64,000 nt of DNA from Streptomyces fructofermentans (GTDB lineage Bacteria > Actinomycetota > Actinomycetes > Streptomycetales > Streptomycetaceae): the NCBI RefSeq assembly GCF_014651055.1, contig NZ_BMWD01000023.1, positions 62,001 through 126,000 of the forward strand, given 5' to 3'. This document shows positions 24,766 to 32,471 of the stretch, piece by piece (the stretch's first letter is position 1; each line of letters starts with the position of its first letter). The translations under genes were made by a program, and so were the position numbers. The notes under the pieces were generated by a model. The model had not been told where the DNA came from, made no database searches, and was given only the letters and a program-made list of their open reading frames with translations.

Positions 24766-24863
24766 GGCGGTCCTTCGGTTTCGGGCCGGCCGCGCCGCGG
24801 GGGTGGCGGTGGCAGGGGGGTACTCCAGACATGACCGCTCCACGGCGGAGGGTGTGACGGTTT

Positions 24864-24925
24864 CGGCGCAACGGCGCAACGGCGCAACGGCGCAACGGCG
24901 CAACGGCGCAACGGCGCAACGGCGC
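24864..24925 (-). repeat. tandem octanucleotide array, seven copies of CGGCGCAA plus a partial one
   Basis: CGGCGCAA is repeated without any change seven times from 24864 to 24919, followed by a partial copy CGGCGC to 24925. The unit is eight bases, so a gain or loss of one copy shifts spacing by eight. It lies 98 to 160 bases upstream of the start of the hydrolase-MFS operon, in the region where its promoter should be. Confidence 0.9.
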
Positions 24926-25200
24926 GGCTGCGACCAGGCCGGCCGAGCCCGGATGGGCTCTGTCCCTGCACGGGCCGTTGCCGACGTGGTTGACGCGTGC
25001 GGCCATGATGGAGTCTCCTCACACCGTGACGTGGTGACGGCTCATCCGGCCGGGCATCCTGCGCTTGGTGTCACCGGTACTGCCACTGTTCACAGCGGAT
25101 ACCATCGAATGTGTGGGTGCTGTCGAGCGGCCCCTGAAGCCGCGACCGCCCGCGATTACCTGGCAAGCGCACCCTCAGCGAACGAACCAAGGTGACCACC
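24926..25200. other. remainder of divergent region between hydrolase-MFS operon and DUF427 gene
   Basis: Together with the octanucleotide array this makes a 435-base divergent region (24766-25200) with no coding signal. The DUF427 promoter should lie at 25050-25190. Confidence 0.45.
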
Positions 25201-25986
25201 ATGGCAGTCGAGAGCGTCCTGTACCCCAGTCTGATCGTGCCGGTCGGGCACGTCGAACCCGTGCCGCGCCGCATCCGGGGCCTGGTCGGCGGGCGTGTCG
25301 CCTTCGACACCCGCCGCGCCCTGTACGTCTGGGAGTGGCAGGCCTACCCGCAGTTCAGCATCCCCGTCGAGGACCTGGTCGAGGGTGTGCTGGACGACGA
25401 CAGGCACACGGAGCAGCTCGGGGCCGGACCCGCCCACCGTCACACCCTTCGCGTGGGACCGGAGGTCCGTGCGGGCGCGGCATGGGTCTGGGGAGAGGGC
25501 GCTCAGGGAGCGCTGCACAACACCGTGCGCTTCGAATGGGACGCCCTGGACACCTGGTTCGAGGAGGACGAGCCGCTCTTCGTCCACGCCAGAAGTCCGT
25601 ACGCGCGGGTCGATGCCCTGCGTTCCTCCAGCACCGTACGAGTGGAGGTGGACGGCGAGGTGCTCGCGGAGGCTCCCGACTGCGTGAAGCTGTTCGAGAC
25701 CGGTATGCCCACCCGCTACTACCTGGACCGCACCCACATCGACTGGGCCAGGTTGATCCACTCCGACACCGTGACCCGATGTCCCTACAAGGGGGCGACG
25801 AGCAGCTACTGGTCGTTCGACGGAGCCGCCGGGCTGCGTACCGACATCGCCTGGACGATCGACTACCCCACGATTCACGCCAACCGTATTGCGGGCATGA
25901 CCGCGTTCTACAACGAACGCGTTGATCTCTATGTCGACGGAATGCTGCTTCCGAGTCCTTCCGACAGCCGCGAGAGTCTCGAATAG
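25201..25986 (+). CDS. tandem DUF427 protein, 261 aa
   Basis: Two copies of the DUF427 beta-barrel-like domain. The first has YVWEWQAYPQFSIPVEDL; the second has VKLFETGMPTRYYLDRTHI and the signature CPYKGATSSYWSFD. The family is widespread in actinobacteria and has no firmly known reaction. No membrane segment or signal. The ATG at 25201 has AAGG seven to eight bases upstream; the GTG nine bases earlier lies inside that ribosome site and is not used here. Its promoter region is shared with the divergent hydrolase-MFS operon. Confidence 0.85.
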   Translation: MAVESVLYPSLIVPVGHVEPVPRRIRGLVGGRVAFDTRRALYVWEWQAYPQFSIPVEDLVEGVLDDDRHTEQLGAGPAHRHTLRVGPEVRAGAAWVWGEGAQGALHNTVRFEWDALDTWFEEDEPLFVHARSPYARVDALRSSSTVRVEVDGEVLAEAPDCVKLFETGMPTRYYLDRTHIDWARLIHSDTVTRCPYKGATSSYWSFDGAAGLRTDIAWTIDYPTIHANRIAGMTAFYNERVDLYVDGMLLPSPSDSRESLE

Positions 25987-26101
25987 CGGTCCCGGGCAGG
26001 ACGGCGCGGACCTCTTTTCAGGGTGTCGTGTCACACACAGGCTCCCGGCCGGGTCTCAGTGGGTGAAAACCCCAGACCCGTCCTTGCCGAAGGAGCATGC
26101 C

Positions 26102-27052
26102 GTGAGCGACATCATTCTCGAACCCGCCGCCCAGGATTTCGCCGACGCGACCGCCAAGCCGCCGCTGCTGCACGAACTCGGGGTCGAGGGAGCGCGCAAG
26201 CTCCTCGACGACGTCCAGGCGCAGCCCATCGACAAGCCGGAGATCGACGAGAAGTGGATCACGCTTCCCGCCGGCGTCGGTGACGTGCGGGTGCGCATCG
26301 TCAAGCCGGCCGGCACCACCGGTGTCCTGCCGGTGGTCCTCTACATCCACGGCGGCGGCTGGATCCTCGGCAACGCCGGTACGCACGACCGCCTGGTGCG
26401 GGAACTGTCCGTCGGCGCCCGGGCTGCCGTGGTCTTCGTGGAGTACGACCGGTCCCCCGAGGCCAAGTACCCCGTGGCCATCGAGCAGGCCTACGCCACC
26501 GCGCAGTGGATCACCACCGCCGGGGCCGAGGAGGGCCTGGACGGCTCCCGCCTCGTCGTCGCCGGCGACTCGGTGGGCGGCAACATGGCCGCCGCTCTGA
26601 CCCACATGGCCAAGCAGCGCGGTGACGTGGCCTTCCTGCACCAGTCGCTGTACTACCCGGTGACCGACGCCGGCCAGGACACCGAGAGCTATCGGACCTT
26701 CGCCCACGGCCCCCACCTGACGGCGAAGGGCATGGAGTGGTTCTGGGACGCCTACACCACCGACCCCGCCGAGCGCGCGCAGATCACCGCGTCCCCGCTG
26801 CGGGCCACGCTCGAGGACCTTCAGGGCCTGCCGCCGGCGCTCGTCGTCGTCGACGAGAACGACGTGCTGCGGGACGAGGGCGAGGCCTACGCCCGCAAGC
26901 TCATCCAGGCGGGTGTGGCCACCACCAGCATCCGCTACAACGCGAGCCTGCACGACTTCATGATGCTCAACCCCGTCCGCGGAACGCAGGCCTCGACCGC
27001 CGCTGTCGAGCAGGCCGTCCACGTCCTGCGCAAGGCACTCGGCACCGACTGA
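26102..27052 (+). CDS. HSL-family alpha/beta hydrolase (esterase), 316 aa
   Basis: A hormone-sensitive-lipase-type esterase: oxyanion motif YIHGGGWILG (about residue 80), nucleophile elbow VAGDSVGGNMA (about 155), acid in VVVDENDVLRDEG (about 255) and catalytic His in YNASLHDFMM (about 282). The first 45 residues form the usual N-terminal cap. The GTG at 26102 has AAGGAG seven bases upstream; the frame is open further upstream but without a ribosome site. It is followed 77 bases later by another hydrolase gene in the same orientation. The substrate is unknown. Confidence 0.92.
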   Translation: MSDIILEPAAQDFADATAKPPLLHELGVEGARKLLDDVQAQPIDKPEIDEKWITLPAGVGDVRVRIVKPAGTTGVLPVVLYIHGGGWILGNAGTHDRLVRELSVGARAAVVFVEYDRSPEAKYPVAIEQAYATAQWITTAGAEEGLDGSRLVVAGDSVGGNMAAALTHMAKQRGDVAFLHQSLYYPVTDAGQDTESYRTFAHGPHLTAKGMEWFWDAYTTDPAERAQITASPLRATLEDLQGLPPALVVVDENDVLRDEGEAYARKLIQAGVATTSIRYNASLHDFMMLNPVRGTQASTAAVEQAVHVLRKALGTD

Positions 27053-27069
27053 GAAAAGGCCGTCCTCAC

Positions 27070-27087
27070 GCGCTCGAACACGAGCGC
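27070..27087 (+). terminator. short hairpin between two hydrolase genes
   Basis: GCGCTCG at 27070-27076 pairs with CGAGCGC at 27081-27087 across an AACA tetraloop, 17 bases after the upstream stop. It could be a weak terminator or a processing/attenuation structure in the leader of the next gene. Confidence 0.4.
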
Positions 27088-27129
27088 CTTCCGGCATGTC
27101 GTTTCGTTTCCCTTTGAAAGGCCCATCCC

Positions 27130-27849
27130 ATGAGCGAACAGAAGGCAACCGTCGTTCTCGTCCACGGCGCATTCGCGGACTCATCGAGCTGGAACGGGGT
27201 CGTGGAAAAGCTCCAGGCGCACGAATACCCGGTGGTGGCCGCGAGCAATCCGCTGCGGACACTCAGCGGCGACGCCGACTACGTCAGGCAGTTGGTGACC
27301 TCCATCGACGGCCCGGTCGTGCTCGTCGGACACTCCTACGGCGGTTGCGTCATCAGCAGCGCCGCCAAGGGCCTCGGCAACGTCAAGGCGCTCGTGTTCG
27401 TCGCGGCCTTCCTGCCGGACGAGGGCGAGAGCGCCGTCGCGCTGTCGGGCAAGTTCCCCGGCAGCACCCTCGGCGAGGCCCTGCGTCCGGTGCCCCTGGC
27501 GCTGCCCGACGGCAGCCGGGTCACCGACCTGTACATCGAGAACGCGAAGTTCCACCAGCAGTTCGCCGCCGATGTCGCCGAAGGGACCACGGCCCTCATG
27601 GCGGCCACCCAGCGTCCGGTGACCGACGCCGCGCTGGGCGAGGGCGCCTCCGCACCGGCCTGGAGGGACGTTCCCTCATGGGTGCTGGTGGCCACCGAGG
27701 ACAAGAACATCCCGCCGCAGGCGCAGACCTTCATGGCCGAACGGGCGAACGCCACGGTGGTGAGCGTTCCCGCCTCGCATGCCGTCGGCGTCTCGCGTCC
27801 CGGTGACGTCGCACGCCTGATCAACGAGGCGGCGCAGGCCACCCGCTGA
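27130..27849 (+). CDS. cytoplasmic alpha/beta hydrolase, 239 aa
   Basis: The same enzyme type as the secreted hydrolase at 14721 but without a signal peptide: it starts MSEQKATVVLVHGAFADSSS. Shared features are oxyanion HGAF, elbow GHSYGGCVISS, the block LSGKFPGSTLGEALRPVPL, acid near VATEDKNIP and catalytic His in ASHAVGVS. The ATG has GAAAGG about eight bases upstream. It likely hydrolyses the same class of ester or lactone inside the cell. A strong terminator follows, so it ends the hydrolase transcription unit. Confidence 0.9.
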   Translation: MSEQKATVVLVHGAFADSSSWNGVVEKLQAHEYPVVAASNPLRTLSGDADYVRQLVTSIDGPVVLVGHSYGGCVISSAAKGLGNVKALVFVAAFLPDEGESAVALSGKFPGSTLGEALRPVPLALPDGSRVTDLYIENAKFHQQFAADVAEGTTALMAATQRPVTDAALGEGASAPAWRDVPSWVLVATEDKNIPPQAQTFMAERANATVVSVPASHAVGVSRPGDVARLINEAAQATR

Positions 27850-27877
27850 CATGCCGCGGCCGGGCCGGACCACGGTC

Positions 27878-27909
27878 GGCCGGCCGATCCCGTACGCGAT
27901 CGGCCGGCC
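27878..27909 (+). terminator. perfect 12-bp hairpin terminator
   Basis: GGCCGGCCGATC at 27878-27889 pairs perfectly with GATCGGCCGGCC at 27898-27909 over an eight-base loop, 28 bases after the hydrolase stop. Confidence 0.8.
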
Positions 27910-28045
27910 GCCACGCCCCGGACGCGGCCCCCCTTGGCACTGTGCCCGCGCCTGCGCACCAGTGCCCCGCCTCGGACCGGTGCCCGCGCCTGCGGACGGT
28001 GACCGCGACACCCCCTGAAGGCCGCATTCGACCTCGGAGCACACG

Positions 28046-28387
28046 ATGGACACGGACAAGCAGACAGCGGCCCGCGGCCTGACCGACATCGAGGCATACC
28101 TGTACCGGGAGGCCCACCTCGGTGCGGCCCGTCGGCGCCTGGCCGAATTCACCGCACGGGCAACGGACTTCAGCCCCGGCCAGAAGCGTGAACTGGAACG
28201 CTGGTACCTCGACGAGCAGCGCCATGTCGCGCGGATGGTCACCGATCACATCGCCGACAGCATCAGCGCGGTGCACAAGGTGCGCCGCAACCGGGTCGGA
28301 CGGTGGCTGCGCGGAACACTGCTGGCCATGACGACGGTCAGCGCCGTCCTGTTCGTGGGCGCCCTGGTGGCGAGCATGGCGACCTGA
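28046..28387 (+). CDS. small protein with C-terminal membrane anchor, 113 aa
   Basis: A mostly helical N-terminal 85 residues (ARGLTDIEAYLYREAHLGAARRRLAEF, then GQKRELERWYLDEQRHVARMVTDHIADSISAVH) precede one transmembrane segment (LAMTTVSAVLFVGALVASM) at the very end. The soluble part should lie in the cytoplasm. I recognise no established function. It precedes the LAL gene at 28473 by 85 bases in the same orientation and could share its transcript. Confidence 0.7.
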   Translation: MDTDKQTAARGLTDIEAYLYREAHLGAARRRLAEFTARATDFSPGQKRELERWYLDEQRHVARMVTDHIADSISAVHKVRRNRVGRWLRGTLLAMTTVSAVLFVGALVASMAT

Positions 28388-28472
28388 CCAGCGGATACGG
28401 CCCCCCGACAGGAGGCCCGGGGAGTCCGCCCGCCGCGGGGGTGCCCGGTATCGTGGCAGCTGGGAGGCTGTC

Positions 28473-31241
28473 ATGGCGCGGGATGGAACGAGGACCGGCC
28501 TCATCGGGCGCAGGCACGAGCGCCAGGTGCTGGACGGCCTTCTGGCCGGCGTCAGAACAGGGCGGAGCGAGGTCCTGGTCCTGCGGGGCGAGGCGGGTAT
28601 CGGCAAGAGCGAACTGCTGAGGTACCTGCTGGAGCGGGCCGACGGATTCCGGGTGGTCCGGGCCGCCGGTGTGCAGTCGGAGATGGAGCTGTCCTACGCC
28701 GGCCTGCACCAGTTGTGCGCACCGCTGCTCGAGCACGTGGACGCTCTGCCGGAGCCGCAGCGCAACGCGCTGCGCACGGCGTTCGGACTGCAGCTCGGTG
28801 ATGCTCCCGACCGGTTCCTGGTCGGCCTGTCCGCGCTGAGCCTGCTCGCCGGACATGTGGGCGACCAGCCACTGTTGTGCGTGGTCGACGACGCCCAATG
28901 GCTGGACAGTGTGTCCGCCCAGACGCTGCAGTTCGTGGCCCGTCGACTGGCCGCCGACTCCATCCTGCTCGTTCTGGCCGTGCGGGAACCCAGCGAGCGC
29001 GAGGTTCTGCCGGGGCTGCCCGAACTGGTGCTGCGCGGTCTGACGGAGCGCGAGTCCCGCCAACTGCTCGACTCGGTCGTCGCCGCTCCGATCGACCAGG
29101 GGGTGCGGGACCGTATCGTCGCCGAGACGCGGGGCAATCCGCTGGCCCTTCTGGAACTCCCGCGCGGGCTGACCGACGTCGAACTGGCCGCAGGAGCCGC
29201 GGAGGCCGATGCCCGGCCGCTGTCCAGTCAGATCGAAAGCGGCTTCGTCCGCCGTATCGCCTCGCTCCCCGAGCAGACGCAGCAGTTCCTCGTCCTCGCC
29301 GCGGCCGAGTCCGTGGGCGATGTGACCCTGATCCGGCGAGCGGGCGAACGGCTGGGGATCCCGGTGGACCACGCCGTGACGAACGCCGAGGCCTCCGGGC
29401 TGATCACGTTCGGCACCTGGGCGCGTTTTCGGCACCCACTCGTGCGTTCCGCGGCGTATCGCGCGGTCGGTGCCACCGACCGGCGGCGTGTGCACCAGGC
29501 CCTGGCCGACGTGATCGACGCCGAGACGGATCCCGACCGGCGCGCCTGGCACCTGGCCGGTGCGGTGGCGGGCCCCGACGAGGACGTGGCCGCCGAACTG
29601 GAGCGCTCGGCCGGGCGGGCGCGGGCGCGTGGGGGCATCGCGGCCGCGGCGGCCTTCCTGGAGCGCTCCACGGAGCTGACACCGGACCCGGCGCACCGCG
29701 GCGGCAGAGCCCTCGCCGCGGCACGGGCCAAGTTCCAGGCAGGAGCCTTCGAGGCGGCACGTGAACTGGTCGAGGAGGCCGAGCGGAGCTCTCTCGACGA
29801 AGCCGGCGCCGCACAGGCCGGCCTGCTGCGCGGGCAGATCATGTCCGCGTCGAAGAGCGCCGGCGCCGGCCTGCCGCTGCTGCTGGAGGCGGCCAAGCGT
29901 CTGCAGCCCTTCGACGCCGGGCTCGCCCGCCAGACCTACCGCGACGCGATCTACGCGGCGCTCACCGCGGGCCGACTGGCCCGAGGCGGGGTCCGTGACG
30001 TGGCGGAAGCCGTACTGAGCGCACCGAGCCACGCGGACACCCCGACGCGGGAGGACGCTCTCCTGCTGGGCCTGTCACGGGTGGTCACCGACGGCTACGC
30101 GTACGGGGCGCCGACACTGCGCTGGGCCGTGACCGCCTTCCGTACCGGGGAGGTCTCCCGGGAGGCCGACCTGGACTGGCTGCCGCTGGTGTGCCGGATG
30201 GCGCACAACATCTGGGACTTCGAAGCCTGGACCGTGCTGTCCGAGCGGCTGGTCGACCGTGCGCGGGAGGCGGGCGCACTCGCCGTGCTGTCCTCGGCCC
30301 TGCTGCTCCGCCTGTCCAACCGGGTGTTCGCCGGTGACCTCCGAGCAGCCGACTCCCTGGTCGCGGAGGCGCAGGCGATCGGAGAGGCGACGGGCAGCAG
30401 CTTCTTCGCACACTACGGGGCGCTGGTCGTGGAGCCGTTCAGAGGACGGGAGTCCGCGACGCGGGCGGCCATCGACGCCATCACCCAGGACCGGCTCCTC
30501 CGCGGGGAGGGCAAGGTCCTGACGGCCACGCAGTGGGCCGAGGCGGTTCTCCACAACGGTCTGGGCCACTACGACCAGGCGTACGCGGCGGCCCTGCGCG
30601 GGTGCGAGAACCCGCAGGAACTCGGGCTGTCCCTGCAGTCGAGGGTGGAACTCGTCGAGGCGGCCGCCGGACTCGACCGACGGGAGGAAGTGGCCCACGA
30701 GGCGCGGACGATCGACGAGATGGCACGGGCCAGCGCAACGCCGTGGGCCCTCGGTGTCGCCGCAGGGGTCCGTGCGCTGATGAGTGAGGGTCAGGCCGCC
30801 GACGCCCTGCACCGCGAGGCCATCGACCTGCTCGGCGGCACGCAGGTCCGCATGGACAGCGCCCGTGCCCGGCTCCGCTACGGGGAGTGGCTGCGCGTCC
30901 AGGGCCGGCCGGCGGACGCCCGCGCCCAACTGGGCCGGGCACACGAGGTGTTCGCCGCGGTCGGAGCCGAGGCCTTCGCGGAACGGGCCCGCCGGGAACT
31001 CCAGGCGGCGGGCGCCGGCGTCGACCGGCGCAGCACGGTGGAGCCCAAGGTCCTGACCCGGCAGGAGGCGGAGATCGCCCGGCTGGCCCACGGCGGGCTC
31101 ACCAACCCCGAGATCGGCGCCCGCCTGCTGCTCAGTCCGCACACCGTCGAGTGGCATCTGCGCAAGGTGTTCGTGAAGATGGGGATCTCCTCACGCAAGG
31201 AGATCACCCTCGAACGGCTGGACGGCGCAGCCCTGTCCTAG
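28473..31241 (+). CDS. LAL-type LuxR-family transcriptional regulator, 922 aa
   Basis: Walker A GEAGIGKS at 39-46, the signature SEMELSYAGLHQLCAPLL, Walker B LLCVVDDAQWLD, then helical repeats, and a C-terminal LuxR HTH (LTRQEAEIARLAHGGLTNPEIG, SPHTVEWHLRKVFVKMG). All catalytic ATPase positions are intact. It is transcribed away from the hydrolase group and convergent with the sigma-factor gene. The neighbouring hydrolases and the small anchored protein are reasonable candidate targets, but nothing in the sequence proves this. Confidence 0.93.
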   Translation: MARDGTRTGLIGRRHERQVLDGLLAGVRTGRSEVLVLRGEAGIGKSELLRYLLERADGFRVVRAAGVQSEMELSYAGLHQLCAPLLEHVDALPEPQRNALRTAFGLQLGDAPDRFLVGLSALSLLAGHVGDQPLLCVVDDAQWLDSVSAQTLQFVARRLAADSILLVLAVREPSEREVLPGLPELVLRGLTERESRQLLDSVVAAPIDQGVRDRIVAETRGNPLALLELPRGLTDVELAAGAAEADARPLSSQIESGFVRRIASLPEQTQQFLVLAAAESVGDVTLIRRAGERLGIPVDHAVTNAEASGLITFGTWARFRHPLVRSAAYRAVGATDRRRVHQALADVIDAETDPDRRAWHLAGAVAGPDEDVAAELERSAGRARARGGIAAAAAFLERSTELTPDPAHRGGRALAAARAKFQAGAFEAARELVEEAERSSLDEAGAAQAGLLRGQIMSASKSAGAGLPLLLEAAKRLQPFDAGLARQTYRDAIYAALTAGRLARGGVRDVAEAVLSAPSHADTPTREDALLLGLSRVVTDGYAYGAPTLRWAVTAFRTGEVSREADLDWLPLVCRMAHNIWDFEAWTVLSERLVDRAREAGALAVLSSALLLRLSNRVFAGDLRAADSLVAEAQAIGEATGSSFFAHYGALVVEPFRGRESATRAAIDAITQDRLLRGEGKVLTATQWAEAVLHNGLGHYDQAYAAALRGCENPQELGLSLQSRVELVEAAAGLDRREEVAHEARTIDEMARASATPWALGVAAGVRALMSEGQAADALHREAIDLLGGTQVRMDSARARLRYGEWLRVQGRPADARAQLGRAHEVFAAVGAEAFAERARRELQAAGAGVDRRSTVEPKVLTRQEAEIARLAHGGLTNPEIGARLLLSPHTVEWHLRKVFVKMGISSRKEITLERLDGAALS

Positions 31242-31322
31242 CCGCCCGTGCCGGCCTGCGCGACCTGCGCGACCCGTGCGTTCCGCGCGGACAGGCGGCG
31301 CGTGCCCGCGGAAGGGCCGGCA

Positions 31323-31994
31323 TCAGTTGGCGTCCGCGAGGAGGAGGCGTTCCAGGTGGGTCAGGTCGCCGGTGTGCGCTGCTCCCAGGAAGGCCTGCAC
31401 GAGGCGACGGTGCATGATGGCGTCGACCTCCTGGCGCTGATGCCGGCTGCCGATCCTCTTCTGGGCGCGTGACACCTGCTGGCGTGAATTGACGACGCTG
31501 AGCTGGAGAAGCGAGGCGATCTGGTCGTAGGAGTAGCCGAAGCCCTCACGCAGTATGTAGGCCGCGCGCTGCCTGGGCGTCAGAATGCCCAGCAGCAGGG
31601 CGACCGCTTCCTCGACGGCGTTCTGCTGCTCGGCGACTGCCTCCGGCGTCGCGTCGAGGTCCGTCGATTCGGGAAGCCACGTACTGGCGCTGAACTCCCG
31701 GCGTCGACGGGCTGACTGCACCACGTTCATCGCCAGCCGAGTGGTGATTGTCCGCAGCAGGGCCGACGGGTTGTGCACGGCTGCCCGGTCCGTGCGCTGC
31801 AGTCTCAGCCACACCTCCTGGACGATGTCCTCGGCCTCGGCCGGGCTGCCGACGATGCGATGGGCGATGTGCAGCAAGGAAGGGCGGGCCTGCGTGAACA
31901 TGGACGCGGCGGCGTCCAGGCTTTCGATGTCAGGGATTGCCGGCGTGCGGTGCGCGGTGTGCGGGCGCCTTGCGTCGATCAGGTCGGTGTCCAC
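31323..31994 (-). CDS. ECF sigma factor, ECF41/SigJ-like with truncated C-terminal extension
   Basis: A 223-aa extracytoplasmic-function sigma factor. Region 2 contains LLHIAHRIVGSPAEAEDIVQEVWLRLQ (residues about 45-70); region 4 contains LTPRQRAAYILREGFGYSYDQIA and NSRQQVSRAQKRIG. The sequence type fits ECF41/SigJ-like sigmas, which normally carry a SnoaL-like C-terminal domain that controls activity. Here only its first helix is present (HRRLVQAFLGAAHTGDLTHLERLLLADAN) and the chain stops. The GTG at 31994 has GGAGGAG eight bases upstream. No adjacent anti-sigma gene. Confidence 0.87.
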   Translation of the reverse strand: MDTDLIDARRPHTAHRTPAIPDIESLDAAASMFTQARPSLLHIAHRIVGSPAEAEDIVQEVWLRLQRTDRAAVHNPSALLRTITTRLAMNVVQSARRRREFSASTWLPESTDLDATPEAVAEQQNAVEEAVALLLGILTPRQRAAYILREGFGYSYDQIASLLQLSVVNSRQQVSRAQKRIGSRHQRQEVDAIMHRRLVQAFLGAAHTGDLTHLERLLLADAN

Positions 31995-32471
31995 GATCTG
32001 CTCCTCCGATAGGTGGCCGATGGGCCGGAGTGCTTGTGGAACCAACCTCCCGTTCGGGCAGCCGCGACCGCGCCCATGAAAGGCCGTGGGAAGTGCGTGG
32101 TGAACCCGTGGCCACGCACTGCGTGGTGGGACGAAAGACCCCGGGGGTCGGGCGCTGGAAGACCCGGGGGTCGGTGGTCTGTGGCGGTTTGTCCGTGAGC
32201 TGTGCGACGGGCCGTGTGCCCCTGAGGTGGCCTTCTCGCGCCTTGCCGCCCAGTGCCTCCGGCGCGGGGGAGCGGAGCCGGGTGGGGTCGCGGGTGTACC
32301 GATGCCGCCAGGGGGAGGTGTCGCCTGGCGGGTGGCGACCGCGGCCGGGGAGGGGGCGGTCACCGCCCCTGCGGACCCGGGCCGGGCCCCGGACCGCCCC
32401 GGGTCACTTCACGGCGGCCCCCGGGCCGGCGGACGGGCGGGCGGCAGTGCCCGCGGGAGTGCCCGCGGGGG
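31995..32471. other. 477-base stretch between LAL end and sigma-factor start
   Basis: It contains the sigma-factor promoter region, the direct repeat described at 32135-32174 and, nearer to 32400, GC-rich sequence that may terminate the LAL transcript. No gene is supported. Confidence 0.45.
32135..32174. repeat. direct repeat of a near-palindrome upstream of the sigma gene
   Basis: AAGACCCCGGGGGTCGG at 32135-32151 recurs as AAGACCCGGGGGTCGG at 32159-32174, start to start 24 bases. Each copy contains a GACCC-GGGTC inverted pair. The pair lies about 140-180 bases upstream of the sigma-factor start codon. Confidence 0.6.

Noticed and set aside
24864..24925. Possible CRISPR array
   Set aside because: The repeat unit is only eight bases with no spacers and no cas genes, so it is a simple tandem repeat.
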